Source: Salegentibacter flavus
GTDB lineage: Bacteria > Bacteroidota > Bacteroidia > Flavobacteriales > Flavobacteriaceae
DNA: 64,000 bases
NCBI RefSeq assembly: GCF_900115145.1
Contig: NZ_FOVL01000002.1
Span: forward strand, 124,001 to 188,000
Direction of reading: 5' to 3'
Below, one piece after another: positions 1-8,054 of the stretch (position 1 is its first letter; the number at the start of each line of letters is the position of its first letter). The notes under the pieces were generated by a model. The model ran no database searches. It was not told where the DNA came from and was given only the letters and a program-made list of their open reading frames with translations. A program made the translations under genes and the position numbers.

Positions 1-2
1 TT

Positions 3-1919
3 AGTCTGGGACTGGGTACGATGTTCCTCGGGGGAGAGACCAATTTAATGCTGAATTACTCTTCCAGAGTGCCTTTTAATTCCCGAAATCAGTTTTACCA
101 GTGGCGCTATGTAAATAATGATAGCCGGTTGTTCAAACAAGTAAGTGTGGGGCGGATTTTCACCCGGGCCACCTCTTCTCTGTTTGCACCGGTTAGCGGG
201 GTGCAGGTGAGCAACAGCCCTATGCAAAACCGGAGGTCTTTCGGTACTTATCAGCTTAACGATTATACCGAGCCTCGCTGGACGGTGGAGCTCTATGTGA
301 ACAATGTACTTATAGATTTCACCCAGGCCGATGCTTCGGGCTTCTATTCCTTTGAAGTACCACTTATGTATGGAAATACCGCGGTGAGTCTGCGTTTTTA
401 CGGCCCCTGGGGAGAGGAACGGGTTGAGGAAAGAGTGATCAATATTCCTTATAATTTTGTTCCGAAGAACGAGGTAGAATACACCCTGAGCGCCGGAATT
501 GTTGAAAATGAAGAATGGCAGCGCTTTTCGCGTTTCAACCTTAATTACGGAATAAGCAACGCCATCACCCTTGGGGGTGGGGTGGAATATCTTTCTGAAG
601 TGACCAGTGGCGAGGTGATGCCTTTTGTGAATTCTTCCGTGCGAATTGCTTCCGGGCTCTTGTTCTCCGGGGAGTATATGTACGGGGTGAAAGGAGAAGG
701 GGTGTTGAGTTACCGCTCGCCTCAAAACCTTCAGGTAGATCTTAATTATATAAAATATGATGAAAACCAGACGGCGATTAACTTTAATTACCTGGAAGAA
801 AGAAAAATAAGTTTGTCTACCCCAATTAGAGGGAACAATTTCTCTATGTTCGGGAGGTTCAGCCTCAACCAGATCATTATGCCTACCACAGAGTTCACTA
901 CCGCGCAAATGCTACTTTCAGGAGCAGTATTTGGGGTGAGCACCAATTTTACAACCTACGGAATCTATAACGACAGGGTAAAGGAGCCAACTATTTACAG
1001 CTCACTTTCCCAAACCTACAGATTGCCAAACCGATTTCTTTTTTCTCCACAGGTACAGTATGATTACAGTCGGTCGCAATTTAATAACCTCATCCTGGAA
1101 CTGGAGCGACCTATCTTTGAAAAAGGATTCCTGAATCTGGCTTATGAAAATAATTTTTTGAGGGACGCTCATATTTTTGAGGTCGGTTTTCGCTATGCGT
1201 TGGATTTCGCTCAGACTTCTCTTACCTCCAGAATTGGAAACAGAAATACCTCTTTTGTACAATCGGCGCGGGGAAGTATGATGCTGGATGACAATACCGG
1301 GCAAATACTTACCAGTAACCGAAGTGCTATGTCTAAGGCGGGCTTAACTATAATTCCGTTTCTGGATTTCAACGGAAATGGGCAGCGGGATCCTATGGAA
1401 CCTGGCGTTCCCGGAATGGAGTTAAAGAACCGCAGCGGAAGGCTTAGCTATCATGAAAACGAAACCATCTTGAGGATTCGGGACCTGCAGCCTTATATTG
1501 ATATGGTGATTGAAATTGATCCGGTGAGTCTGGATAATATCGCCTGGAAGATCTCTAACCCCAAGATCAAGGTGCATACCGTGCCTAACCATTTTCAGGA
1601 GATCCATGTGCCGGTAGAGGTGATGGGAGAAGTGGGAGGTATGGTTTACGTTGATGATAATGGTCTTCGTGGACAAGGCAGGATAATCATAAATATTTTC
1701 GATGAAGACGGAAATAAAGCCGCCAGGATTCTCAGCGAAGGCGATGGTTATTTCACCTACCTCGGATTAAAACCCGGAAAATATACCGCTGAGATCGATC
1801 GGGAGCAACTTGAAAACCTAGGTTACATTTCGGAACCCGAGGCTATTCCCTTTGAAATAAAGATCGATGAATATGGGGATATTGTGGATACGCTGGAATT
1901 TGTTCTTAGTAGTCGGTAG
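3..1919 (+). CDS. Usher-like outer-membrane beta-barrel protein, 5' end outside window
   Basis: Partial gene: the frame is open from base 3 with no stop, so the ATG at 21 is probably internal; about 638 residues are visible. From roughly residue 65 to 150 the sequence (GVQVSNSP..., an extension of VELYVNN, ...SLRFYGPWGEE..., EVEYTLSAG) follows the plug and following strands of FimD/PapC ushers. Next come long alternating aromatic/polar strands typical of an outer-membrane barrel. Near residue 450 there is an SdrD-B-like calcium loop (DFNGNGQRDPMEPGVPG). The C-terminus has a carboxypeptidase-regulatory-like beta-sandwich (GGMVYVDDNG...LKPGKYTAEID). The usher assignment is a remote resemblance. 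Any chaperone or pilin partner would lie upstream, outside the window. Confidence 0.55.
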   Translation, partial: SLGLGTMFLGGETNLMLNYSSRVPFNSRNQFYQWRYVNNDSRLFKQVSVGRIFTRATSSLFAPVSGVQVSNSPMQNRRSFGTYQLNDYTEPRWTVELYVNNVLIDFTQADASGFYSFEVPLMYGNTAVSLRFYGPWGEERVEERVINIPYNFVPKNEVEYTLSAGIVENEEWQRFSRFNLNYGISNAITLGGGVEYLSEVTSGEVMPFVNSSVRIASGLLFSGEYMYGVKGEGVLSYRSPQNLQVDLNYIKYDENQTAINFNYLEERKISLSTPIRGNNFSMFGRFSLNQIIMPTTEFTTAQMLLSGAVFGVSTNFTTYGIYNDRVKEPTIYSSLSQTYRLPNRFLFSPQVQYDYSRSQFNNLILELERPIFEKGFLNLAYENNFLRDAHIFEVGFRYALDFAQTSLTSRIGNRNTSFVQSARGSMMLDDNTGQILTSNRSAMSKAGLTIIPFLDFNGNGQRDPMEPGVPGMELKNRSGRLSYHENETILRIRDLQPYIDMVIEIDPVSLDNIAWKISNPKIKVHTVPNHFQEIHVPVEVMGEVGGMVYVDDNGLRGQGRIIINIFDEDGNKAARILSEGDGYFTYLGLKPGKYTAEIDREQLENLGYISEPEAIPFEIKIDEYGDIVDTLEFVLSSR

Positions 1920-2328
1920 GCTGTAGTCGTTAGTCTTTAGTTTTTAGGCGGTAGATTTTTAAATTATACTGTTTAATGTTCAATGTTTAACGTGATTTTT
2001 TTTCGTTGTCATTTTTCGATTGATTTTCCAATCTTAAATCCGAGGTCCACGCAAAGCCGTGAAGTCATGCGCGAAGCCAGCGAAGAGGTCTCTACTAATC
2101 AGAAAAATTGACGGTGAAAATCATTCGTGCATTAGTGGCGGAGCAAGTTGAGTTTGTATCGAGAACCCTTAATAGTACGAATTCCCAACACTTCTCGATA
2201 CAGCTTTTTATTCCGCTATCATTGCATAAAAACCACCTGCCTATGCAGGCAGGCAGGCTCGAAGTCAAGGTTTGTGCTTGAATCGGGTATCTAATCCCGA
2301 ATTAACCAATTAACGAATTAACGCCATT
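1920..2328. other. Gene-free stretch with repeat remnants
   Basis: No ORF with coding character on either strand. It holds low-complexity TAGTC/TTTAG-rich sequence just after the usher-like gene, a long-loop inverted repeat (2156-2201), a CCTGCC/GGCAGG-rich palindrome (2236-2258), a TCGGG/CCCGA hairpin (2283-2300) and an AATTAACC/AATTAACG simple repeat. Such mixtures are typical of decayed dispersed repeats between convergent genes in flavobacteria (inference). The hairpins may also terminate transcription from both sides. Confidence 0.5.
2156..2201. repeat. Inverted repeat GTATCGAGAA / TTCTCGATAC
   Basis: Two perfect 10-bp arms (2156-2165 and 2192-2201) separated by 26 nt. It lies between two convergent genes and has no strong T tract. 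It looks like one copy of a dispersed palindromic repeat rather than a classical terminator; no second copy was seen in this window. Confidence 0.45.
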
Positions 2329-3927
2329 CTAAGACGGTCTATTCCTCTGGTATTTCACCATAGCAAATAAAAAGACAAACAAAGCCAGAAACTGAGCTAT
2401 TCTTGCCAGATAGTCGCCGTATTGGACGTAGAAAGTCTGTTTGTTGTTCACCAGGATCTCCGATTTAATACTGCCTTGCTTCTCGTAGCCCAGGCTCTTT
2501 ACGATATTCCCTTTCTGATCTATAAATGCTGAAATCCCCGTGTTGGCACTTCTTACCACATCTTTTCTGGTTTCTATGGCCCTTAGTTTCGCGTAACTGA
2601 GATGTTGTTTATGTCCCTGGGTATTCCCCCACCAGGCATCATTGGTAATAATACTCAGGAATCCCGCGCCATTTCTAATATAACCGGTTACATAGTCACC
2701 ATAAACAGATTCATAGCAGATAATCGGTGCGGCTGCTGCAGCTTTCCCGTTCTCCATTTCGAAGACTGAGCGTTCCTCCTGGGTGGTTTTCATCGCGACT
2801 GTTCCGCCGAGGTCTATCATAATATCGCCCAGGATGGGTTTCAGAACTTCCTGATAAGGGAAATTCTCGACACCCACCACCAGTTTGGATTTATGATAAA
2901 GCTGGGTGGAGTCGGTACTATTCATCATAAATGCCGAATTATAATCGTCGTACCAGTCGTTCGGGCCCAGATAATTGCTTTGTTCCCTAACCTTGTTAGG
3001 GTCGCTGAAGCGTTCATAAAAGGAAATTCCGCTTAAAAAATTGATGTTGGGATACCTGTTAAGTATTTGTCTGCTGAAAAAAGCAGCTTCCGATTTTTCA
3101 AAATCAGGAAGGACAGTGCCGTCGGCAAAAACAGTTTCAGGGGCCACCAGGAGTCTGGTGTTTTCTGTGGTCTTTTCTTCAGCAAGATCCAGAAGAAGTT
3201 CTCCTATTCTGGTATCATTGACGTTATATTTTTCGGTGTATGGATCAATATTGGGCTGCAGAATCACTACTTCCAGCGGTTCCCCTTCAGGTTTGTAATT
3301 GGCCAGGATTATCCAGGAAACCCCCAGAGGGAGGAGAATGTAAATGGCGGTTTTAAAAATTCCGCGGTAAATAACCGCTTTATCTTTAAACTCGCGGTAT
3401 AGTATCACGGCTTTAAAAACAGCAATATTCACCAGCCAAACCCAGAGTGTCCCTCCAAAAGTACCGGTGTATTCGTACCATTGCACCCAGTTATGATATT
3501 CTGAAAAGGCATTCCCGAGGTTAAGCCAGGGCCAGGAAAACTCCCATTCGAGATGAAGTTTTTCAAAGACCATCCAGATGCTCACCAGGAAAGTTGCTGC
3601 CGCTCCAAATCCGGTACGTTTGGCAACTACGTGGTAAAGCATAAAAACCAGCGCCATAAGCAGCGAATTCACCAGGACGGCGAAAGCACCTCCAAAGGCT
3701 GTGCTAAAATAAAGCCAATAAGTGGTGAACAGGTTCCAGATAAAGAAACTCAGGTAGGCAAGTACGAAAACCTTCCAGCCTGTTAATCGCTTAGAGAAAT
3801 TCCGCAGCTTGAATTCCGCATAGAGCAGGGGAACAAAAGCGAAAAACAGCAGCAGCGGAAAACCGTAGGTAGGCCAGGCCAGTGCAAGTAAGATCCCGGA
3901 GAGAAGGGCGTATAGAAAATTCTTCAT
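2329..3927 (-). CDS. lnt: Apolipoprotein N-acyltransferase
   Basis: Inner-membrane enzyme that adds the third acyl chain to the N-terminal cysteine of lipoproteins. 532 residues, the family's usual size. Several N-terminal membrane helices (to about residue 210) are followed by a nitrilase-like domain beginning VVILQPNID. The catalytic triad is visible: E264 (VAPE), K346 (YHKSKLV) and C404 (PIICYES). A last hydrophobic helix lies near the C-terminus. ATG at 3927 fits the membrane start MKNFLYALL. Transcribed toward the usher-like gene; pssA is divergent, with a 243-bp gap in which no gene is seen. The window encodes many lipoproteins that would be substrates. Confidence 0.93.
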   Translation of the reverse strand: MKNFLYALLSGILLALAWPTYGFPLLLFFAFVPLLYAEFKLRNFSKRLTGWKVFVLAYLSFFIWNLFTTYWLYFSTAFGGAFAVLVNSLLMALVFMLYHVVAKRTGFGAAATFLVSIWMVFEKLHLEWEFSWPWLNLGNAFSEYHNWVQWYEYTGTFGGTLWVWLVNIAVFKAVILYREFKDKAVIYRGIFKTAIYILLPLGVSWIILANYKPEGEPLEVVILQPNIDPYTEKYNVNDTRIGELLLDLAEEKTTENTRLLVAPETVFADGTVLPDFEKSEAAFFSRQILNRYPNINFLSGISFYERFSDPNKVREQSNYLGPNDWYDDYNSAFMMNSTDSTQLYHKSKLVVGVENFPYQEVLKPILGDIMIDLGGTVAMKTTQEERSVFEMENGKAAAAAPIICYESVYGDYVTGYIRNGAGFLSIITNDAWWGNTQGHKQHLSYAKLRAIETRKDVVRSANTGISAFIDQKGNIVKSLGYEKQGSIKSEILVNNKQTFYVQYGDYLARIAQFLALFVFLFAMVKYQRNRPS

Positions 3928-4170
3928 ATTTTGATATTCTTTTCAAAAATAGGAAACTGCGGCTTGTTTTTTAGTCGGCTTAAAGAAAAATCCTGCTGAA
4001 CCCCGTTTTTGAAAATTTTAAGTACTGCTGAACTTCTAAAATTAACTCGATAATCGAGATTTGAATACTCCAAGGCTTGCCTATATTGACCAAAGTAAAT
4101 TTTCAATGCATACTTTGTATGCTTTCCCTGAGGTTCTTGATTTTTAGTATTTTTACCAAAAACTAAACCA

Positions 4171-4929
4171 ATGGCCATCAAAAGATACGTCCCTAATTTC
4201 ATTACTCACCTGAATCTCTTAAGCGGAACCATAGCGGTGATCTTTGCCGTACAGGGAAATTTAATTATGGCGGCTGTATTCGTAGCCGCGGGAGTTTTCT
4301 TTGATTTTTTCGACGGACTTGCTGCCAGAGTACTCGATGTGAAAAGCGAGGTAGGGCTGCAACTGGATTCCCTGGCCGATGTGGTTACCAGCGGGGTAGT
4401 GCCGGGAATTGTGATGTTCCATATGCTTAGCAAGGCACTTCCTAATCCGGGAGCGGCCTCCACCAACGAATGGAGTATCCAGGGAACCTGGTGGGAATGG
4501 AATTTTAATACTCTGGCGCTTATCGGCTTGTTTATCACCCTCGCCTCGGCTTTCAGGCTGGCGAAATTCAATGTAGACAATCGCCAAACCGATTCTTTTA
4601 TAGGACTTCCAACTCCGGCCAACGCAATGTTGATATTGAGCTTGCCTTTAATTCTTACTTTTCAACCCGGAGAAATGGTATCCTCCTTATTACTGAACGA
4701 ATGGTTCCTTATCGCATTAACCTTGCTGAGCTGTTATTTGCTAAATGCAGAGATCAAACTCTTCGGACTTAAATTCAGCAATTGGACTTTTGCCGATAAT
4801 AAGCTGCGTTATTTCTTTTTGTTATTGTGCCTGGTACTGATTGTGATTTTCAGGTTTATTGCCATACCGCTCATTATTGTGAGTTATGTATTGCTGTCGG
4901 TATTGGTACCGGCAAAGGAGGAGGTTTAG
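4171..4929 (+). CDS. pssA: CDP-diacylglycerol-serine O-phosphatidyltransferase
   Basis: Makes phosphatidylserine, the precursor of phosphatidylethanolamine, at the inner membrane. 252 residues, mostly hydrophobic helices. The CDP-alcohol phosphatidyltransferase motif DGxxAR-x8-GxxxDxxxD is complete at residues 48-70 (D48, G49, A52, R53, G62, D66, D70). The start ATG at 4171 gives MAIKRYVPNFITHLN, a typical family N-terminus. Ends 16 bp before the convergent lptB stop. Upstream sequence (TATTTTTACC) resembles a degenerate Bacteroidetes -7 box. Confidence 0.92.
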   Translation: MAIKRYVPNFITHLNLLSGTIAVIFAVQGNLIMAAVFVAAGVFFDFFDGLAARVLDVKSEVGLQLDSLADVVTSGVVPGIVMFHMLSKALPNPGAASTNEWSIQGTWWEWNFNTLALIGLFITLASAFRLAKFNVDNRQTDSFIGLPTPANAMLILSLPLILTFQPGEMVSSLLLNEWFLIALTLLSCYLLNAEIKLFGLKFSNWTFADNKLRYFFLLLCLVLIVIFRFIAIPLIIVSYVLLSVLVPAKEEV

Positions 4930-4945
4930 TTTGGAATGACTAAAA

Positions 4946-5686
4946 TTAATCGAAGATCTTTTTCTTCCGAAGCTCGAAATTCTTTCCGAGATATACTTTT
5001 CTAACCATTTCATCTTCGGCGAGTTCTTCGGGACTTCCGTGTTTCAGGATGCTACCTTCAAACATAAGATAAGTGCGGTCGGTAATGGCGAGGGTTTCCT
5101 GCACATTATGATCGGTAATCAATATCCCAATATTTTTGTTCTTTAACTGAGCCACGATGCGCTGAATATCTTCTACCGCAACTGGATCAACTCCGGCAAA
5201 AGGTTCATCAAGCAGAATAAAATTAGGATTGGTAGCCAGGGCTCGTGCAATCTCGGTACGCCTGCGTTCTCCACCACTTAAAAGGTCTCCCCGGTTTTTC
5301 CGGATATGACTTAGTCCGAATTCCTCAATGAGGGATTCCATCTTCTGGTGGCGTTCTTTTTTGGAAAAATCGGTAAGTTCCAGCACGCTCATAATGTTAT
5401 CTTCAATGCTTAACTTTCTGAAAACTGAAGCTTCCTGAGCGAGGTAGCCTATACCGTGCTGTGCCCGTTTATACATTGGGTACTTAGTGATATTTGTCTT
5501 GTCAAGGAAGATCTGCCCGCCATTGGGTTTTATAAGCCCCACGATCATGTAGAAAGAGGTTGTTTTTCCGGCCCCGTTAGGACCAAGAAGCCCAACGATC
5601 TCTCCCTGATTAACCTCGATAGAGATGCCTTTAACAACTGCCTTGCCTTTGTATTTCTTTACTAAGTTTTCAGCGCGTAATTTCAT
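4946..5686 (-). CDS. lptB: LPS export ABC transporter ATPase LptB
   Basis: Cytoplasmic ATPase of the LptBFG complex that extracts lipopolysaccharide from the inner membrane. 246 residues with Walker [10 protein letters not shown] (35-43), Q-loop near residue 84, signature LSGGE (136-140), Walker B FILLDE (156-161) and H193 in the switch. The start [15 protein letters not shown] is typical. It lies downstream of kdsD-tatC-AhpD-like on the same strand, after a 141-bp gap with its own promoter candidate. kdsD (Kdo synthesis) and lptB being close recalls the kds-lpt clusters of Proteobacteria. Confidence 0.93.
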   Translation of the reverse strand: MKLRAENLVKKYKGKAVVKGISIEVNQGEIVGLLGPNGAGKTTSFYMIVGLIKPNGGQIFLDKTNITKYPMYKRAQHGIGYLAQEASVFRKLSIEDNIMSVLELTDFSKKERHQKMESLIEEFGLSHIRKNRGDLLSGGERRRTEIARALATNPNFILLDEPFAGVDPVAVEDIQRIVAQLKNKNIGILITDHNVQETLAITDRTYLMFEGSILKHGSPEELAEDEMVRKVYLGKNFELRKKKIFD

Positions 5687-5711
5687 CTGTTTATATTTTT
5701 TAACCAGGATT

Positions 5712-5754
5712 TGGCAATAGGCACAGGCTTATAACCCTACTCCTGTGTGTTGCC
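5712..5754 (-). promoter_or_regulatory. Stem-loop in the lptB leader
   Basis: On the minus strand GGCAA...CACAGG pairs with CCTGTG...TTGCC around a 14-nt loop, giving an interrupted 11-bp stem about 25-70 nt before the lptB start. No T tract follows on the minus strand, so it is not an obvious terminator. Function unknown. Confidence 0.3.
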
Positions 5755-5789
5755 ATTTTTGGGTCCAGAAGCATGCTGGTTTCATTCTG

Positions 5790-5797
5790 CAAATTTA
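5790..5797 (-). promoter_or_regulatory. Candidate -7 box for lptB
   Basis: The minus strand reads TAAATTTG, an exact match to the Bacteroidetes TAnnTTTG element, 104 nt upstream of the lptB ATG and just after the preceding gene's stop. No well-spaced -33 element was found, so this is tentative. Confidence 0.4.
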
Positions 5798-5827
5798 GTG
5801 CACTAAGATACATTAATTATACCAAGC

Positions 5828-6178
5828 CTATTCTTTCACTTTTTCCAGTTCTTCCCAGTATTCAAAAGCCCTGCGGAGGTGAGGTATTACAATCGTACCA
5901 CCTACAAGAGTGCCAATACTCAGGGTTTCCATAACCTCTTCGCGGCTTAATTGTGCTTTGTAGCTGCTTTCAAGGTGGTATTTCACACAGTCGTCGCATC
6001 TTAGCACCAGTGAAGCCACCAGCCCGAGAAGCTCTTTTGTTTTTTTATCGAGTGCGCCTTCGCTGAATGCGTTGGTATCAAGATTGAAGATCCTTTTCAG
6101 AACCTTGTTATTTTCGCCGAGGATCTTATCGTTCATCTGAGCACGGTACTCATTAAACTCTTCTACTTTATTGCTCAT
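5828..6178 (-). CDS. Carboxymuconolactone decarboxylase / AhpD-like protein
   Basis: 116 residues. All-helical AhpD-like fold predicted from the CxxCxxxH motif C61-DD-C64-VKY-H68, which in AhpD forms a peroxidase-relay active site. The exact substrate cannot be told from sequence. The ATG overlaps the end of tatC (ATGAGCAATAA contains both this start and the tatC stop), so translation is probably coupled. It may act in thiol/redox maintenance, but nothing in the sequence links it mechanistically to Tat export. Confidence 0.85.
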   Translation of the reverse strand: MSNKVEEFNEYRAQMNDKILGENNKVLKRIFNLDTNAFSEGALDKKTKELLGLVASLVLRCDDCVKYHLESSYKAQLSREEVMETLSIGTLVGGTIVIPHLRRAFEYWEELEKVKE

Positions 6179-7007
6179 AGCCTTGTCTTTTTAATTTCCG
6201 TTGTTCCTGTTTATAAATCACCTTTGAGATCAGGATACTTACCTCATAAAGAACAAGCACCGGGATAGCTACGATAATCTGGCTCACAATATCCGGAGGA
6301 GTGATTATGGCTGAAAGGATCAATACCAGCACCAATGCGTATTTTCTGTATTTCTTTAGAAAAGCGGGGGTTACCAGTCCTATTCGGGTAAGAAAATAGA
6401 TCAGGATGGGTAATTCAAAGATGAGTCCACTTGCCAGCACAGAGGCCCTTACCAGGCCAATATAACTGCTGAGGTCAAAATCGTTAAACACAGTTTCGCT
6501 AACCTGGTATTTTCCGAGGAAATTAATGGAAAGCGGAGTTACCACATAATATCCAAAGATCACTCCGATAAAGAACAATAGGGAGGATATAAAAATAAAG
6601 CCTTTGGCATATTTGCGTTCGTTGTTATGCATGGCAGGAGCCACGAATTTCCAGAATTCATAAATCACGTAAGGGAAAGCTATGATAAACCCTGCCGTGA
6701 TCGAAGTCCAGATGTGAGCAGAGAACTGTCCGCCCATAGTTCTGCTCTGGATGCGGAAGGGCATTTCGTCAAAACAAAAACCTCCGTCTATTCCCAGGGC
6801 AGTGGAAATACGGCAAAGAATATCGTATGAAAAGAAATTCCCTCTACTGGGGCCAAAAAGCAAGATATCGAAAATAAACCCCTTGGCCAGAAATGCGATA
6901 CTTCCTGCAATTACCACAGCAAGGGTAGCACGAATAAGGTGCCATCGCAGGTCTTCTAAATGGTCTAAGAAAGACATTTCATCCTGGGGTGTGCCTAGTT
7001 GTTTCAT
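6168..7007 (-). CDS. tatC: Sec-independent protein translocase TatC
   Basis: Polytopic core of the twin-arginine export machinery. 279 residues with the conserved N-terminal EMSFLDHLEDLRWHLIR segment and about six membrane helices (including VIAGSIAFLAKGF, ITAGFIIAFPYVIYEFWKF and the C-terminal AIITPPDIVSQIIVAIPVLVLYE, here cited as separate pieces). FPYVIYEFWKFVAPA is the TatC signature. The ATG overlaps the kdsD stop by one base (TAATG), and the gene overlaps the next one by 11 bp. TatA is not in the window. Confidence 0.95.
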   Translation of the reverse strand: MKQLGTPQDEMSFLDHLEDLRWHLIRATLAVVIAGSIAFLAKGFIFDILLFGPSRGNFFSYDILCRISTALGIDGGFCFDEMPFRIQSRTMGGQFSAHIWTSITAGFIIAFPYVIYEFWKFVAPAMHNNERKYAKGFIFISSLLFFIGVIFGYYVVTPLSINFLGKYQVSETVFNDFDLSSYIGLVRASVLASGLIFELPILIYFLTRIGLVTPAFLKKYRKYALVLVLILSAIITPPDIVSQIIVAIPVLVLYEVSILISKVIYKQEQRKLKRQGYEQ

Positions 7008-7972
7008 TATAAAATACCTTCTCTAATAAGGTTGTGAATATGGACAACACCTGCATAATTTCCGTTTTCTACGGCCAGAAGCTGGGAGATCTTGTTCTCT
7101 TCCAGCATATCCAGGGCCTCTACGGCAAGTGTGTCCTGATTAATGGTTTTTGGATTGACGCTCATGATATCTCTGGCGGTAAGATCTTTGAAATCGGTAC
7201 TTTTTTTCAGCATTCGCCTTATATCGCCATCGGTAATTATCCCAATGATCTTATCGTTTTCAAGCACTGCAGTAACACCCAGCATTTTTTCTGAAATTTC
7301 TATTATAGCATCGGTAACCGAAGTATCAGGTGATACTATTGGTTTCTGGTTCTGGGCTGTTATATCGCTTACCCGCAGGTAGAGTTTCTTGCCAAGGGAG
7401 CCTCCCGGATGATATTTGGCAAAGTCTTTTCGGGAAAACCCTTTCAGATTAACCAGAGCGATTGCCAGGGCATCGCCCAATACCATTTGTGCAGTGGTGC
7501 TGGTGGTAGGCGCCAGGTTATTGGGACAGGCTTCCTTTTCTACATAAGAGTTAAGGACGAAATCTGCTTCCTTGCCCAGAAATGAATTTTTATCGCCAGT
7601 AATTCCGATAAGGGGGTTTTTAAAGTCTTTTATAAAGGGAACCAGGACCTTGATCTCGGGGCTGTTTCCACTCTTGGAGATACAAATCACCACATCGTCT
7701 TTTTGAATATTCCCCAGATCGCCGTGAATCGCGTCGGCTGCATGCATAAAAATTGCTGGGGTACCGGTAGAATTTAAAGTTGCTACGATCTTACTGGCAA
7801 TTATGGCACTTTTTCCTATTCCGGTAACCACCACTCTTCCTTTGGAATTGTAAATTTTCTCTACCGCCTCAACGAACTCGTTATCAATAAGATGTTCTAA
7901 ATTTGCAATCGCTTTGGCTTCAATGGAAATGGTTTCTCGGGCAGCAATAAGAATTTTCTCCTGGAGTTTCAA
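7007..7972 (-). CDS. kdsD: Arabinose-5-phosphate isomerase, KpsF/GutQ family (SIS plus two CBS domains)
   Basis: Converts ribulose-5-phosphate to arabinose-5-phosphate, the first step to Kdo for LPS. The SIS domain carries GIGKSAIIASKI, HAADAIHGDLG and PTTSTTAQM; two CBS domains follow (about residues 200-321). The longest reading would begin at 8119, inside divergent recQ, with an unnatural Cys/Phe-rich N-terminus. The TTG at 7972 gives 321 residues, the normal family length, starting at LKLQEKILIAARETI, and is preferred. No ATG fits. It heads the coupled operon kdsD-tatC-AhpD-like. Confidence 0.88.
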   Translation of the reverse strand: MKLQEKILIAARETISIEAKAIANLEHLIDNEFVEAVEKIYNSKGRVVVTGIGKSAIIASKIVATLNSTGTPAIFMHAADAIHGDLGNIQKDDVVICISKSGNSPEIKVLVPFIKDFKNPLIGITGDKNSFLGKEADFVLNSYVEKEACPNNLAPTTSTTAQMVLGDALAIALVNLKGFSRKDFAKYHPGGSLGKKLYLRVSDITAQNQKPIVSPDTSVTDAIIEISEKMLGVTAVLENDKIIGIITDGDIRRMLKKSTDFKDLTARDIMSVNPKTINQDTLAVEALDMLEENKISQLLAVENGNYAGVVHIHNLIREGIL

Positions 7973-8024
7973 ATTAGATAAAATTATGAATTGTGGGTTT
8001 AAAGAAATATGTATCTTTAGTTTG

Positions 8025-8032
8025 CAAATGTA
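8025..8032 (-). promoter_or_regulatory. Candidate -7 box for kdsD operon
   Basis: The minus strand reads TACATTTG, an exact TAnnTTTG match, about 53 nt before the TTG start of kdsD in the 82-bp gap to divergent recQ. It supports a start downstream of 8025 rather than at 8119. The facing strand has the weaker TTAGTTTG for recQ. Confidence 0.45.
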
Positions 8033-8054
8033 TGTAAAATTGTAACACAATTGA

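Noticed and set aside
45-908. 287-codon minus-strand ORF inside the usher-like gene
   Set aside because: Complementary to a clear coding frame, with His/Arg-rich composition and no domain.
3924-4202. 92-codon minus-strand ORF between lnt and pssA
   Set aside because: Overlaps the pssA start and has no recognisable features.
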